A stretch of DNA of 64,000 nucleotides from DATKAB01 sp964542745 (GCA_964542745.1 CAZIVR010000005.1:1-64000); one strand, 5' to 3'; positions 28,061 to 37,660 are shown, counted from the stretch's first letter. The notes: a model not told the origin generated them from the letters alone. Numbers and translations are program-made.

Positions 28061-28088
28061 TTGCCGGGCTTCTCGGCGCTGCGATAAC
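28061..28088 (+). promoter_or_regulatory. Candidate promoter of the 2-oxoacid dehydrogenase operon
   Basis: TTGCCG (28061-28066), 16 bases, GATAAC (28083-28088); four of six matches in each box. It lies 36 bases before the ATG of the E1beta gene, which has GAGGAGAC between 28110 and 28117. Confidence 0.4.
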
Positions 28089-28124
28089 CTCCCGCGTCCC
28101 GCCCCACCGAGGAGACTCCCCGTC

Positions 28125-29098
<974 letters not shown>

Positions 29099-29099
<1 letters not shown>

Positions 29100-29401
29100 T
29101 GCTGGTGCTGGTCTGGGAATACCGGGTGCGCCCGGAGCGGGTCGAGGAGTTCGAGGCGTTCTACCGCCCCGACGGGCCGTGGGGCTCGCTGTTCCGCAAC
29201 GCCCCGGGCTTCGTGAGCATCACGCTCATGAAGGACCTGAACGACCCGGCGCGCTTCCTGGTCGCCGACCGATGGACCGGCGAGACCCTCTACGAGGAAT
29301 TCAAGCGCGGCCACGCCGCCCAGTATTTCGACCTGAGCGCGCGCGGCCGTCGGCTCTACGAGCGCGAGACCGAGATCGGCCGCTTCGACTTCCTGGAATA
29401 G
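29099..29401 (+). CDS. Small antibiotic biosynthesis monooxygenase (ABM)-like protein
   Basis: The 100-residue protein has the ferredoxin-like alpha/beta pattern of the ABM/EthD superfamily: MLVLVWEYRVRPERVEEFEA, GPWGSLFRNAPGFVSITLMK, then RFLVADRWTGETLYEEFKRG. Such dimers range from heme-degrading and quinol monooxygenases to proteins with no known enzymatic activity. It starts on the last base of the E1beta stop and ends 11 bases before E2, so it is firmly within the dehydrogenase operon. A role linked to that complex is inferred only from position. Confidence 0.75.
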
Positions 29402-29412
29402 ACCGAGGAGCC

Positions 29413-30687
29413 ATGGCCTACGAGGTGAAGCTTCCGGACATCGGCGAGGGCATCGCCGAGGGCGAGATCGTCCGCTGGATGGTGAAGGTGGGCGACGCCG
29501 TGAAGGACGACCAGCCGCTGGTCGAGGTGATGACCGACAAGGCCAGCGTCGAGATCCCCTCGCCGCGCACCGGCACCATCGCCGCGATCCACGCCGAGGC
29601 GGGCAGCGTGGTGCCGGTCGGCAGCGTGATCGTGAGCATCGCGGTGGCCGGCGAGTCCGCGGCCCCGGGCGGCGCGGGCGCGCCGACGCCGGAGGAGCGG
29701 CGCTGGAACGGCGAGGGCGGCGCGGTGCCGGTGCGCGAGTCCGGCGGCCCGGCCACCACCGGCGCGCGGCCGGCGGCCGGACGGGTGCAGGCCACGCCGG
29801 CGGTGCGCGCGCTCGCGAAGCAGATGGGCGTGGCGCTCGAGTCGCTGGCGGGCTCGGGGCCGGGCGGCGCGGTCACCGCCGAGGACGTGAAGCGCGCGGC
29901 GGGAGCGGGCGCGGCCTCCCCGGCGCCCGGAGCCGAGGCCGCCGGCGCGGCGGGGCCGGGACCGGCGGCGGCGAACCCCGACGAGGAGCGCGTCCCCCTG
30001 CGCGGTCTGCGCCGGAAGATCGCCGAGGCCATGCGGCGCTCGATCGAGACCGCGGCCCACTTCACCTTCGTGGCGGAGTGCGACTTCACCGCGCTCGCCG
30101 CCCATCGCGCGGCGGCGCGCGGCCGCCCCGCGGCCTCGGGGGTCAAGCTCACCTACCTCGCCTACGTCGTGAAGGCCCTCGGCCCCACGCTCGCCGAGTT
30201 CCCCACGCTCAACGCGCGGCTCGACGACGAACGGGGCGAGATCGTGCTCTCGAAGCGGCGCCACGTGGGCATCGCCACCGCGACCGAGGAGGGGCTCACC
30301 GTGCCGGTGATCCGCGACGCCGACCGCCGCACGCTGCTCGAGCTGGCGCGGGAGATCGAGCGGCTGGCGAAGGCGGCCCGCGACCACTCGATCCGGCTCG
30401 AGGAGCTGCAGGGCGGCACCTTCACCGTCACCAGCACCGGGGCCCGCGGCGGCGTGCTCGCGACCCCGATCCTCCACCACCCGCAGGTGGCGATCCTCGG
30501 CGTCCACGAGGTCAAGCCGAAGCCGGCGGTGGTGGACGGCCAGATCGTGATCCGCGAGCTCGGGAACCTGTCGCTGTCGCTCGATCACCGCGTGGTGGAC
30601 GGCGCGGTGGGCGCCGACTTCCTCTACGCGCTGATCGCGCGCCTCGAGCGGCCCGAGAGCTGGCTCGGCGCGGAGGACCTCGCGTGA
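29413..30687 (+). CDS. Dihydrolipoamide acyltransferase E2 of the 2-oxoacid dehydrogenase complex
   Basis: The 424-residue E2 has one lipoyl domain (about 2-78) with the lipoylated Lys43 in MTDKASVE. An Ala/Pro-rich linker leads to a peripheral subunit-binding domain (about 123-160, ATPAVRALAKQMGVALESL), a second flexible linker, and the catalytic domain (about 195-424) ending with SLDHRVVDG (active-site His about 392). It accepts the acyl group from E1 and transfers it to CoA. GAGGAG precedes the ATG. One lipoyl domain is usual for branched-chain complexes. No E3 gene follows. Confidence 0.93.
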   Translation: MAYEVKLPDIGEGIAEGEIVRWMVKVGDAVKDDQPLVEVMTDKASVEIPSPRTGTIAAIHAEAGSVVPVGSVIVSIAVAGESAAPGGAGAPTPEERRWNGEGGAVPVRESGGPATTGARPAAGRVQATPAVRALAKQMGVALESLAGSGPGGAVTAEDVKRAAGAGAASPAPGAEAAGAAGPGPAAANPDEERVPLRGLRRKIAEAMRRSIETAAHFTFVAECDFTALAAHRAAARGRPAASGVKLTYLAYVVKALGPTLAEFPTLNARLDDERGEIVLSKRRHVGIATATEEGLTVPVIRDADRRTLLELAREIERLAKAARDHSIRLEELQGGTFTVTSTGARGGVLATPILHHPQVAILGVHEVKPKPAVVDGQIVIRELGNLSLSLDHRVVDGAVGADFLYALIARLERPESWLGAEDLA

Positions 30688-32894
30688 ACCCCCGCCGCGA
30701 CCCCCGCGCCGGCGCGGCCTTCGCCGCGCTGCTCGCGGTGGCCGGCGCCGTCGCGGGCCCGCCGTCCGCACGCGCCTCGGCCGCGGATCCGGCCGCGACG
30801 GCGCACGCGCCGCCCGCCGTCGCGCTGCCCCGCCCGCCCGCGACGCCCATGCGCGTGGTGCGCGACACGCTGCACGGCACCGTGGTGTCCGACCCGTTCC
30901 GCTGGCTCGAGGACGCCCGCTCGCCCGAGACGCGCGCCTGGCTCGCGGAGCAGGAGGCCTACCGCCGCGCGGTGATGGCGCACGCGCCGGGGCGCGAGCG
31001 CCTGCTCGCGCGCCTCGAGCAGCTGCATCGCACCGACGACGCCACCACGCCGGTGGCGCGCGCGGGCCGGCTCTTCTACCTCCGGCGCGCCGCCGACCGG
31101 GAACTGCCGGTGCTGGTGATGCGGACCGGCGAGCGCGAGCAGGTGCTCTACGATCCGCACGCGCTGCGCTCCGACCGCCACGTCGCGATCCGCGTGCTCG
31201 ACGTCTCGGACGACGCGAGGCTGGTGGCCCTCGGCGTCCAGGAGGCGGGCGCGGACGAGGTGACGGTCCGCTTCCTCGAGACCGCCACGCGGCGCCTGCG
31301 GCCCGAGGCGCTGCCTCGGGCGCGCTACGGCTCGGTCCAGTTCACGGGCGACGGACGGTCGGTCTACTACGCGCGCTTCGAGGCGGACGGCCCGCGGCTG
31401 CGCCGCCACGGGCTGGGGTCGGACCCGGCGCGCGACCCGCTGGTCTACGGCGAGGGGCTCGGCCCCGACCGCATCCTCTCGCTCTCCGTCTCCGACGACG
31501 GGGCGTGGATGCTGATCACCGTGCGGCACGGCTCGGCCGGCGACCGCACCGAGCTCCACGTCAAGGACCTGCGGCGCGACGGCCCGGTCCGGACCGTGGT
31601 GGACGACGTGCCCGCGCGCTTCGACGGCCGGCTCGCGTCGGACACGCTCTACGTGCGCACCAACTGGGAGGCGCCGCGGCAGCGCATCCTGGCCGTGGAC
31701 CTGCGCGACCCGGCCCGCGACAAGTGGCGCGAAGTGCTGCGCGAGGGCCAGTACGTGATCGACGGGTGGACGCTCGCGGGCGGCCGCCTGCTGGTCAACT
31801 ACGCCGTGAACGTGTCGTCGCAGGTCTACCTCCTCGACCGGGAGGGACGGGTGCTCGGCCCGGTGCCGGTGGGCGAGACCGGCGCGGTGCGCGGCTTGTC
31901 CGGGCGCTGGAGCGATCCGGACGCCTACCTCACCTTCGAGTCCTACGACACGCCCCCGCGGATCCTGAAGGTGGCGGCGGCCACCAACCACGTCACCACG
32001 TGGTGGACGTCCAACGCCCCGTTCCGGAGCGAGGACTACGTGGTGGAGCAGGCGTGGGTCGCCTCGCGCGACGGCACGCGCATCCCCATGTTCCTCGCCC
32101 ACCGCAAGGGGCTGGCGCGCGACGGGAAGGCGCCGGTCTACCTCACGGGCTACGGCGGCTTCGCCCTCAACCGGACCCCGCGCTTCTCGGCGCTGGCCGC
32201 GGCGTGGATGGAGAACGGCGGCATCTGGGCCGAGCCCGCGCTGCGCGGCGGCGCGGAGTTCGGGGAGGAGTGGCACCGCGACGGCATGCTCGACCGCAAG
32301 CAGAACACGTTCGACGACTTCATCGCCGCGGCCGAGTGGCTGGTGCGCATGCGCTTCACCTCCCGCGACCGGCTCGCGATCGGCGGCGGCAGCAACGGCG
32401 GCCTGCTGGTGGGCGCGGCCCTCACGCAGCGTCCGGACCTGTTTCGCGCCGTGGTGTGCTCGGTGCCGCTCCTCGACATGCTCCGCTACCACCGCTTCCA
32501 GGTGGCGCGGTTCTGGGTCTCCGAGTACGGCTCGAGCGAGGACCCGGCGCAGTTCCGGACCCTCCACGCCTACTCGCCCTACCATCGCGTGAAGATCGGC
32601 ACGGACTACCCGGCGGTGCTGCTGGCGAGCGGCGACTCCGACACCCGGGTGGATCCGCTGCACGCGCGCAAGATGGCGGCGCTGCTCCAGTCCGCCACCG
32701 GTTCGGACCGGCCGGTGCTGCTGCGCTACGACGAGCGCTCCGGGCACTCGGGCGGAAAACCCCGCAGCCGGCAGGTCGAGGACGACACCGACACCCTGCT
32801 GTTCCTGTGCTGGCAGCTCGGCATCGAGCCTCGCGAGGGGGCGCCGCCGCCGCTCCCACCCGAGCGCCCGAGCGGCGACCGGCAGCCCGACTGA
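30684..32894 (+). CDS. Prolyl oligopeptidase family serine peptidase (S9A)
   Basis: The 736-residue enzyme has a predicted signal peptide (GAAFAALLAVAGAVAG, then ARASA), a beta-propeller (about 100-440) and an alpha/beta hydrolase domain. The catalytic Ser is in GGGSNGGLL (about 570), Asp in GDSDTRVDP (about 653) and His in SGHSGGK (about 688). The segment TGYGGFALNRTPRF is typical of prolyl oligopeptidases. It cleaves short peptides after proline, probably in the periplasm. The GTG start overlaps the E2 stop (GTGA), so it is translated within the dehydrogenase operon, between E2 and E1alpha. That is unusual. Confidence 0.93.
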   Translation: MNPRRDPRAGAAFAALLAVAGAVAGPPSARASAADPAATAHAPPAVALPRPPATPMRVVRDTLHGTVVSDPFRWLEDARSPETRAWLAEQEAYRRAVMAHAPGRERLLARLEQLHRTDDATTPVARAGRLFYLRRAADRELPVLVMRTGEREQVLYDPHALRSDRHVAIRVLDVSDDARLVALGVQEAGADEVTVRFLETATRRLRPEALPRARYGSVQFTGDGRSVYYARFEADGPRLRRHGLGSDPARDPLVYGEGLGPDRILSLSVSDDGAWMLITVRHGSAGDRTELHVKDLRRDGPVRTVVDDVPARFDGRLASDTLYVRTNWEAPRQRILAVDLRDPARDKWREVLREGQYVIDGWTLAGGRLLVNYAVNVSSQVYLLDREGRVLGPVPVGETGAVRGLSGRWSDPDAYLTFESYDTPPRILKVAAATNHVTTWWTSNAPFRSEDYVVEQAWVASRDGTRIPMFLAHRKGLARDGKAPVYLTGYGGFALNRTPRFSALAAAWMENGGIWAEPALRGGAEFGEEWHRDGMLDRKQNTFDDFIAAAEWLVRMRFTSRDRLAIGGGSNGGLLVGAALTQRPDLFRAVVCSVPLLDMLRYHRFQVARFWVSEYGSSEDPAQFRTLHAYSPYHRVKIGTDYPAVLLASGDSDTRVDPLHARKMAALLQSATGSDRPVLLRYDERSGHSGGKPRSRQVEDDTDTLLFLCWQLGIEPREGAPPPLPPERPSGDRQPD

Positions 32895-32926
32895 ACGCGG
32901 CGGCGCCGCCGCCCGAGGGAGACCCG

Positions 32927-34024
32927 ATGACCGAAACGCTGCGCGTGCTGGATGCCGACGGGAAGCTGGTGGGCGAGGCCCCCGAGGTTCCCGGGGACGA
33001 CCTCGTCGCCATGCTGCGCCACATGGTCCGGATGCGCACGCTCGACGTGCGCATGCTGTCGCTCCAGCGGCAGGGCCGCATCGGCTTCTACGGCACCGCG
33101 ACCGGGCAGGAGGCGGCCGTGACGGGCTCGGCGTACGCGCTGCGCCCGCAGGACTGGGTCTTCCACGCGCTGCGCGAGACCGGCGTGTGCCTGTGGCGCG
33201 GCACCACGGTGAAGGAGCTGGTGTGCCAGCTCATCGGCAACTCGGGCGACGTGCTGATCGGCCGCCAGATGCCCATGCACTTCAGCGACCGGCGCGTGCG
33301 GTCCGTGGCGTGGTCGAGCGTGATCGCGACCCAGCTCCCCCACGCCATGGGCGCCGCGTGGGCGGCGAAGCTGCAGAAGAAGGACGAGGTGATGATGGGC
33401 TACATCGGCGACGGCGGCACGTCGTCGGGCGACTTCCACGCCGCCCTCAACTTCGCGGCGGTGTTCCGGGTCCCCGCGGTGTTCTTCTGCCAGAACAACC
33501 AGTGGGCGATCTCGGTGCCCCTCTCCCGCCAGACGCGCTCGGAGAGCCTCGCGGTCAAGGCGGTGGCCTACGGCATGCCGGGCGTGCGGGTGGACGGCAA
33601 CGACCTGCTCGCGGTGATCGCGGCCACCCGCGAGGCGGTGCGCCGCGCGAGCGCGGGCGGTGGCCCGACCTTCATCGAGGCCGTCACGTTCCGCATGGGC
33701 GGCCACTCGTCGAGCGACGACCCCACCCGCTATCGCGACAAGGAGCTGGTCGCCGAGTGGGAGCGGCAGGATCCCGTGAACCGGCTGCGCGCCTACCTGC
33801 GCGCGGAGGGACTGCTCGCGGACGGCACCGAGGAACGCTGGGTCGAGGAGGGCAACGCCGAGATCACCGCCGCGATCGCCGAGGCCGAGGCGCTTCCCCC
33901 TCCCGGCATCGAGACCATGTTCACCGACGTCTACGCCGAGATGCCGCCCCACCTCGCCGAGCAGATGCGCTACGCGGTGGCGATGGGCGAGGGCACGAAG
34001 TTCGAGGGGGCGTTCCCGCTCTAG
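32927..34024 (+). CDS. Branched-chain 2-oxoacid dehydrogenase E1 alpha subunit
   Basis: The 365-residue thiamine diphosphate enzyme has GRIGFYGTATGQEAAVTGSA near residue 50 and the ThDP/Mg motif GDGGTSSGDFHAALNFAAVF ending CQNNQWAIS (about 160-190). The phosphorylation-loop-like segment is RMGGHSSSDDPTRYR (about 258-272). The FYG...GQEA motif is more like 2-oxoisovalerate than pyruvate dehydrogenase. It pairs with the E1beta encoded at 28125, but is separated from it by three genes. GAGGGAGAC precedes the ATG. It is the last gene before a strong hairpin at 34078. Confidence 0.93.
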   Translation: MTETLRVLDADGKLVGEAPEVPGDDLVAMLRHMVRMRTLDVRMLSLQRQGRIGFYGTATGQEAAVTGSAYALRPQDWVFHALRETGVCLWRGTTVKELVCQLIGNSGDVLIGRQMPMHFSDRRVRSVAWSSVIATQLPHAMGAAWAAKLQKKDEVMMGYIGDGGTSSGDFHAALNFAAVFRVPAVFFCQNNQWAISVPLSRQTRSESLAVKAVAYGMPGVRVDGNDLLAVIAATREAVRRASAGGGPTFIEAVTFRMGGHSSSDDPTRYRDKELVAEWERQDPVNRLRAYLRAEGLLADGTEERWVEEGNAEITAAIAEAEALPPPGIETMFTDVYAEMPPHLAEQMRYAVAMGEGTKFEGAFPL

Positions 34025-34077
34025 GCTCCGTGGGAGAACGACGCGCGAGCGCGCCGGCAGGCGGCCGTAAGCGCGAA

Positions 34078-34100
34078 GGCCCGGTCGCGGCGACCGGGCC
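34078..34100 (+). terminator. Strong bidirectional hairpin terminator candidate
   Basis: GGCCCGGTCGC and GCGACCGGGCC form a perfect 11-base inverted repeat around a single G (9 pairs with a 5-base loop in practice). It lies between the convergent E1alpha and PorV-LysM genes. There is no clear T-run on either side. Confidence 0.55.
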
Positions 34101-34139
34101 CAGGCGTTCTCGAGACGGGTGTCCTGAGGTTTCGGGAAC

Positions 34140-35732
34140 TCAGCGCCCCTTGGCAGGCAGCTTCAGCACCTGGCCCGGCCTCACCTTCTCCGAGACCAGG
34201 TTGTTCTCCATCATCAGCGCGGGAACCGTGTTCCCCCACTCCTTCGCGATGTCCGCGAGCGTCTGGCCATCCTTGACCTTGACGCGATCGGGACGCGCCG
34301 CGGGCGGCGCCGGCTTCGCCGGTGCGGGCACGGGCTTCGGCGCTTCCTCGACCCTCGCGGGCGCGGGCGCGGGCTTCGGCGCTTCCTCGACCTTCGCGGG
34401 CGCGGGCGCGGGCTTCGGCGCTTCCTCGACCTTCGCGGGCGCGGGCGCGGGCTTCGGCGCTTCCTCGACCTTGGCCGGGGCCGGTGCGGGCTTCGGCGCT
34501 TCCTCGACCTTCGCCGGGGCCGTTGCGGGCTTCGGCGACGGTTCGGTCTTCGCCGGCTCGGGAGCCGGGGCCGCCTTCGCGGGAGACGGCGTCGGCGCGA
34601 CGATGGCCGCCGGAGCGGGCGGCGCCGCGACCGCGGGCCTGGCGGGCTTCGCCGGAGCGGCCGGGACAATCGCGGGGCGCGGGGCCTCGGCCGTCGCCCG
34701 CGCGGACCGCGCGCGGTCCACGTAGCCGGGCTGCGGCGACGACGACTTCGCCACCGGCGCGGGACGCGGGGACCTCGCCGCGGCCGCCTCGCCGTCGCCG
34801 CCGTTCAGGAAGCCGGGACGGTAGGTGAGCCCGACGCGGTGCTGCCCGCTCCCCGACGCGCCGCCGGTGAGGAAGCCGTAGTCGAGCCAGAAGCCGTTGG
34901 CGCCCGCCCCCATGCCGAAGGTGGGCCCGCCGAGCGGCTCGCCCTCGTCCGCGCCCAGCTCCTTGCGGTAGCCGCTGCGCAGGGCGAGGTGGTCGCGGTA
35001 GCGCCACTCGACGCCTCCCCGCACGTCGCTGTAGTAGGCGCTCGGGAAGTTCGCGTCGAGCGCGAAGGTGAGGCCCGAGAGCGGCATCGAGTAGGCGACC
35101 CCGGCGCCGTAGCTGGTCGGGAAGTCGTAGGTGGCGCCGCCGTAGCTCATCTTGCCGAAGGCGTTCTGCGCGGCCGCGCCGAAACCGAGCGCGCCGGCCC
35201 GCACCCGCACGCCGGCGTCGAACGTCACGCCGCCGCCGGTCACGTCGCCGAGCTTCTCGGTCGCGAACTTGAGGCCGAGCCCCACGGTCGCGCGCGGGCC
35301 CACCGGCTGCGCCACCTGCAGGCCGAGCGCCATGCTCGAGGCGTTGAAGCTCCCGGTCGGGAGGTTGTTGGCGTCGCGGCCCTCGAAGGCGCCGTCGCCC
35401 TGGTAGAGACCGCTCAGGCCCCAGCGGGTGCGCGAGGCGCCGAAGCGGCCGCCGGCCGCGATCCAGTCCTGCGGGCTTTCGCCGGTGATCGTGGAGTGCG
35501 AGAAGACGTAGTGGGTCTCGCCGAGGCCGCCGAGCGCGGCGACGTTCCAGGCCGCGGCGCCTAGCCCGCTGCCGAACCCGAGCGTGGCGCCTCCCATGCC
35601 GAGCACGTCCGCGCCCGCGCCCACCGACAGGAATCCGGCCGCGGTGGTGCCGGCCTTCTCGATCCCCGCCCACGCGCCCGACGGCGCCGTCACCAGCAGC
35701 GCGGCCACCACGATCCCTCGAACGCGACGCAT
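34140..35732 (-). CDS. PorV/PorQ-like outer-membrane barrel fused to a LysM domain
   Basis: The protein has 530 residues. A signal peptide (MRRVRGIVVAALLVTAPSGA, WAG) is followed by a PorV/PorQ-type barrel (about 25-320), with GTTAAGFLSVGAGADVLGMG and GGATLGFGSGLGAAAWNVAAL, the family's typical opening. An extended Pro/Ala/Lys linker (about 330-475) carries five near-identical 13-residue repeats of KVEEAPKPAPAPA type. The end (about 478-530, VKVKDGQTLADIAKEWGNTV) is a LysM peptidoglycan-binding domain. The layout suggests a barrel in the outer membrane whose tail crosses the periplasm to the cell wall. PorV proteins act in type IX secretion. It follows two FN3 protein genes on the same strand. 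Confidence 0.8.
   Translation of the reverse strand: MRRVRGIVVAALLVTAPSGAWAGIEKAGTTAAGFLSVGAGADVLGMGGATLGFGSGLGAAAWNVAALGGLGETHYVFSHSTITGESPQDWIAAGGRFGASRTRWGLSGLYQGDGAFEGRDANNLPTGSFNASSMALGLQVAQPVGPRATVGLGLKFATEKLGDVTGGGVTFDAGVRVRAGALGFGAAAQNAFGKMSYGGATYDFPTSYGAGVAYSMPLSGLTFALDANFPSAYYSDVRGGVEWRYRDHLALRSGYRKELGADEGEPLGGPTFGMGAGANGFWLDYGFLTGGASGSGQHRVGLTYRPGFLNGGDGEAAAARSPRPAPVAKSSSPQPGYVDRARSARATAEAPRPAIVPAAPAKPARPAVAAPPAPAAIVAPTPSPAKAAPAPEPAKTEPSPKPATAPAKVEEAPKPAPAPAKVEEAPKPAPAPAKVEEAPKPAPAPAKVEEAPKPAPAPARVEEAPKPVPAPAKPAPPAARPDRVKVKDGQTLADIAKEWGNTVPALMMENNLVSEKVRPGQVLKLPAKGR
34339..34533. repeat. 39-bp tandem repeat, five units, inside the PorV-LysM gene
   Basis: GGCGCTTCCTCGACC recurs at 34339, 34378, 34417, 34456 and 34495, exactly 39 bases apart. 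It encodes the 13-residue linker unit. The three middle units are nearly identical in DNA, which points to recent slippage or recombination rather than old divergence. Confidence 0.9.
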
Positions 35733-35754
35733 GCTCGACTCCCTCCGGGTGCGT

Positions 35755-35772
35755 CCGGCGCCGCGGCGCCGG
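35755..35772 (-). other. GC palindrome between the FN3 and PorV-LysM genes
   Basis: An 18-base perfect palindrome (CCGGCG, CCGCGG, CGCCGG) lies in the 59-base gap before the PorV-LysM gene, just ahead of its GGAGGGAG ribosome-binding site. It may act as a weak terminator or attenuator, or be bound by a protein. Confidence 0.35.
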
Positions 35773-35791
35773 GAAAGCGAATCGGCGCGCG

Positions 35792-36802
35792 TCACGGCTG
35801 GCGCACCAGCTTGATGCTCGAGCGGCGGTCGCCGTCCACGAGCCACGCGCGATAGACGCCCGGCGCGACTTCGGCGCCGGCGTCGTTGCGGCCGTCCCAG
35901 CGCACGCTGCCGTCGGCGCAGCGCGGAACCGAACCCACGTCGAGCCGGCGCACGCGGAAGCCGCCGCCCGACACGATGTCGATCCAAAGGCCGGCGCCCC
36001 CGCCGCTCAGCGTGATCGGCAGGCACACCGGCTGGCCGGCGCGGCTCGGGTTCGGATAGCCCGGGGCGAGCGCGTCCGTCACGGTGCCGCCCGGCGCGGT
36101 GGCGAGCGTCAGGCGGAAGGCGGCGCTGCGCGCGCCCTCGTTGTCGCTGATGTCGCTGGCGCTCACCTGGTACCAGACCTCGCTCGCGCCCGACGGCGGG
36201 GCGTTGTCGAGGTAGCTGGGGTTCGTGAGCAGCGCCCCCGTGAGCTTCGTGTAGGGGCCGCCCGAGGCGGTGGCGCGGTAGACCGAATAGCCCTGGAGAT
36301 CGGGCTCGCTGTTCGCGTTCCACGTCAGCTGCACGCCGGAGCCCGAGCGCGTCGCCGACAGGCCGGTCGGCGCGGAGGGCGGCGCGGTGTCGTAGACCCA
36401 GTCCCACTGAAGCAGGTTGGAGATCGCGGCGAGGTTGCCGGCGTCGTCCTCGGCGCGGATCGCGAAGTAGTAGGTGGTGCCGCGCGACAGGCCGCGCACC
36501 ACCACGCTCTGGCGGGTGCCGGCGACCAGGGGCGCGGGGAGGCCGGGCACCGCCTGCGCCGCGTTCCAGTTGCCGGCGGTGATCGGCGAGGTGGAAAGCC
36601 GCATGTGGTAGAGCGTCGCGGTCCCGAGCCGGTCGTCGTCGCCCGGCGCGGTCCACTGCAGCATCACGCTGTCCGCGCCCGCGCCCTGCGCCCGCGCCGC
36701 GACCGGCGCCAGCAGCAGCAGCATCAGGCCGGCGAGCCCGAGCAGCCAGCGCCTCGGATCGAGGAGCGAACGCCGGCGCGGGAACGCGGACGCGGGTCGC
36801 AT
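35792..36802 (-). CDS. Secreted FN3 protein with FlgD-type C-terminal domain
   Basis: The 336-residue protein has a signal peptide (RRWLLGLAGLMLLLLAPVAA, RAQ). FN3 domain 1 (about 42-140) has the motif MRLSTSPITAGNW and TYYFAIRAEDDAGN, and FN3 domain 2 (about 145-240) is of the common 'PTGLSATRSGSGVQLTWNAN' type. The C-terminal domain (about 245-336, APGYPNPSRAGQP to VAPGVYRAWLVDGD) is like the sorting domains of the large proteins at 14086 and 54682. It is expected on the cell surface. It starts on the last base of the preceding FN3 gene's stop (TGATG). Confidence 0.75.
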   Translation of the reverse strand: MRPASAFPRRRSLLDPRRWLLGLAGLMLLLLAPVAARAQGAGADSVMLQWTAPGDDDRLGTATLYHMRLSTSPITAGNWNAAQAVPGLPAPLVAGTRQSVVVRGLSRGTTYYFAIRAEDDAGNLAAISNLLQWDWVYDTAPPSAPTGLSATRSGSGVQLTWNANSEPDLQGYSVYRATASGGPYTKLTGALLTNPSYLDNAPPSGASEVWYQVSASDISDNEGARSAAFRLTLATAPGGTVTDALAPGYPNPSRAGQPVCLPITLSGGGAGLWIDIVSGGGFRVRRLDVGSVPRCADGSVRWDGRNDAGAEVAPGVYRAWLVDGDRRSSIKLVRQP

Positions 36803-37614
36803 CAGCGGCGGGCCCCGCCGAGGTCCCGCTCGGGACGGAAGCCGGCGTGCCACGCGAACCACACGAAGCCCGCGGCGAGATCGTTGATGCGTCCCGGCGG
36901 CATGGTGTCGCTGGTGGTGGCGCTCGCCACGTTCGAGAGCGCCGAAGGATTCCCGGCGTCGTCCGTGACGCGCATCGCGAAGTAGTACGTGACCTGCCGG
37001 CCGAGTCCGCGCACCGTGAAGGTCTGCGTGGTGCCGGAGGCGGTCGGCGCCGGTTCGCCCGTCGCCTGCGAGGCGCTCGCCCAGTTGCCGGCGGTGATCG
37101 GCGAGGTGGAGTACCGGATGTCGTAGGAGGCCGCCGCTCCGGTGAGGCTGTCGTCGCCGGTGGCGGTCCAGCTCAGGAGCGCGGTGGAGTCGGTGACCGA
37201 GGTCACGCTCACGTTGGCGACCGCGAAGGGACGGATCGTGTCGGGCGCGGCGAGCGTGGTGCGGCTCACCACGTTCGAGATCAGGGACCAGTTGGGGACG
37301 TCGTCCGCGGTCTTGATCGCGAAGTAGTAGGTGGTGGCCGGCGTGAGGCCCGTCACCGTCACGCCCTGCGAAATACCGGGAGTGCCCGGCACGGGCGTGC
37401 CGAGGAAACGCGTCGCCGAGCCGAAGTTCCCGGCGGTGATCGGCGACGTGGAATAGCGGAGGTCGAACTGGGAGGCGGTTCCGGTCAGGCTGTCGTCTCC
37501 CGGCGTGGTCCAGGTGAGCGTCACGCTGTTCCACGTCGTCTGGGCGTGCGACGGCGGCGCCACCGCCAGACCCAGCGCGACGAGCGCGGCGACCAGGGCG
37601 AATCTGGGCTGCAT
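36802..37614 (-). CDS. Secreted tandem FN3 protein, apparently truncated after two domains
   Basis: The 270-residue protein has a signal peptide (MQPRFALVAALVALGLAVAP, SHAQ) and a strong AAGGAGGAG ribosome-binding site. Two FN3 domains (about 27-122 and 130-235) share LTWTTPGDDSLTG/LSWTATGDDSLTG and YSTSPITAGN motifs. After DTMPPGRINDLAAG, the usual opening of a third FN3 domain, the reading changes to a short aromatic and Arg-rich tail and stops. This looks like a truncated or frame-altered third domain. The next gene begins immediately and encodes another FN3 protein, so the pair may derive from one longer gene. Confidence 0.75.
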   Translation of the reverse strand: MQPRFALVAALVALGLAVAPPSHAQTTWNSVTLTWTTPGDDSLTGTASQFDLRYSTSPITAGNFGSATRFLGTPVPGTPGISQGVTVTGLTPATTYYFAIKTADDVPNWSLISNVVSRTTLAAPDTIRPFAVANVSVTSVTDSTALLSWTATGDDSLTGAAASYDIRYSTSPITAGNWASASQATGEPAPTASGTTQTFTVRGLGRQVTYYFAMRVTDDAGNPSALSNVASATTSDTMPPGRINDLAAGFVWFAWHAGFRPERDLGGARR

Positions 37615-37637
37615 CCACTCCTCCTTCGTTGCCGGCC

Positions 37638-37660
37638 CGGGATGCGAGTCGCGCATCCCG
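37638..37660 (-). other. Hairpin in the leader of the FN3 operon
   Basis: CGGGATGCG (37638-37646) and CGCATCCCG (37652-37660) form a perfect nine-base-pair stem with a five-base loop, ending 23 bases before the FN3 start and just upstream of its ribosome-binding site. It could influence translation. Confidence 0.45.

Larger units (their letters stand above)
27833..28124. other. Divergent intergenic control region
   Basis: Between the minus-strand metal operon and the plus-strand dehydrogenase operon lie 292 non-coding bases. Most are GC-rich without visible structure. The exceptions are the AT-rich palindrome and promoter at 27925-27962 and a candidate promoter for the plus side at 28061-28088. 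Confidence 0.7.

Noticed and set aside
34339..34533. Regular 39-bp repeats considered as a CRISPR array
   Set aside because: There are no spacers, the repeats are head-to-tail, and they encode an in-frame Pro/Lys/Ala linker.
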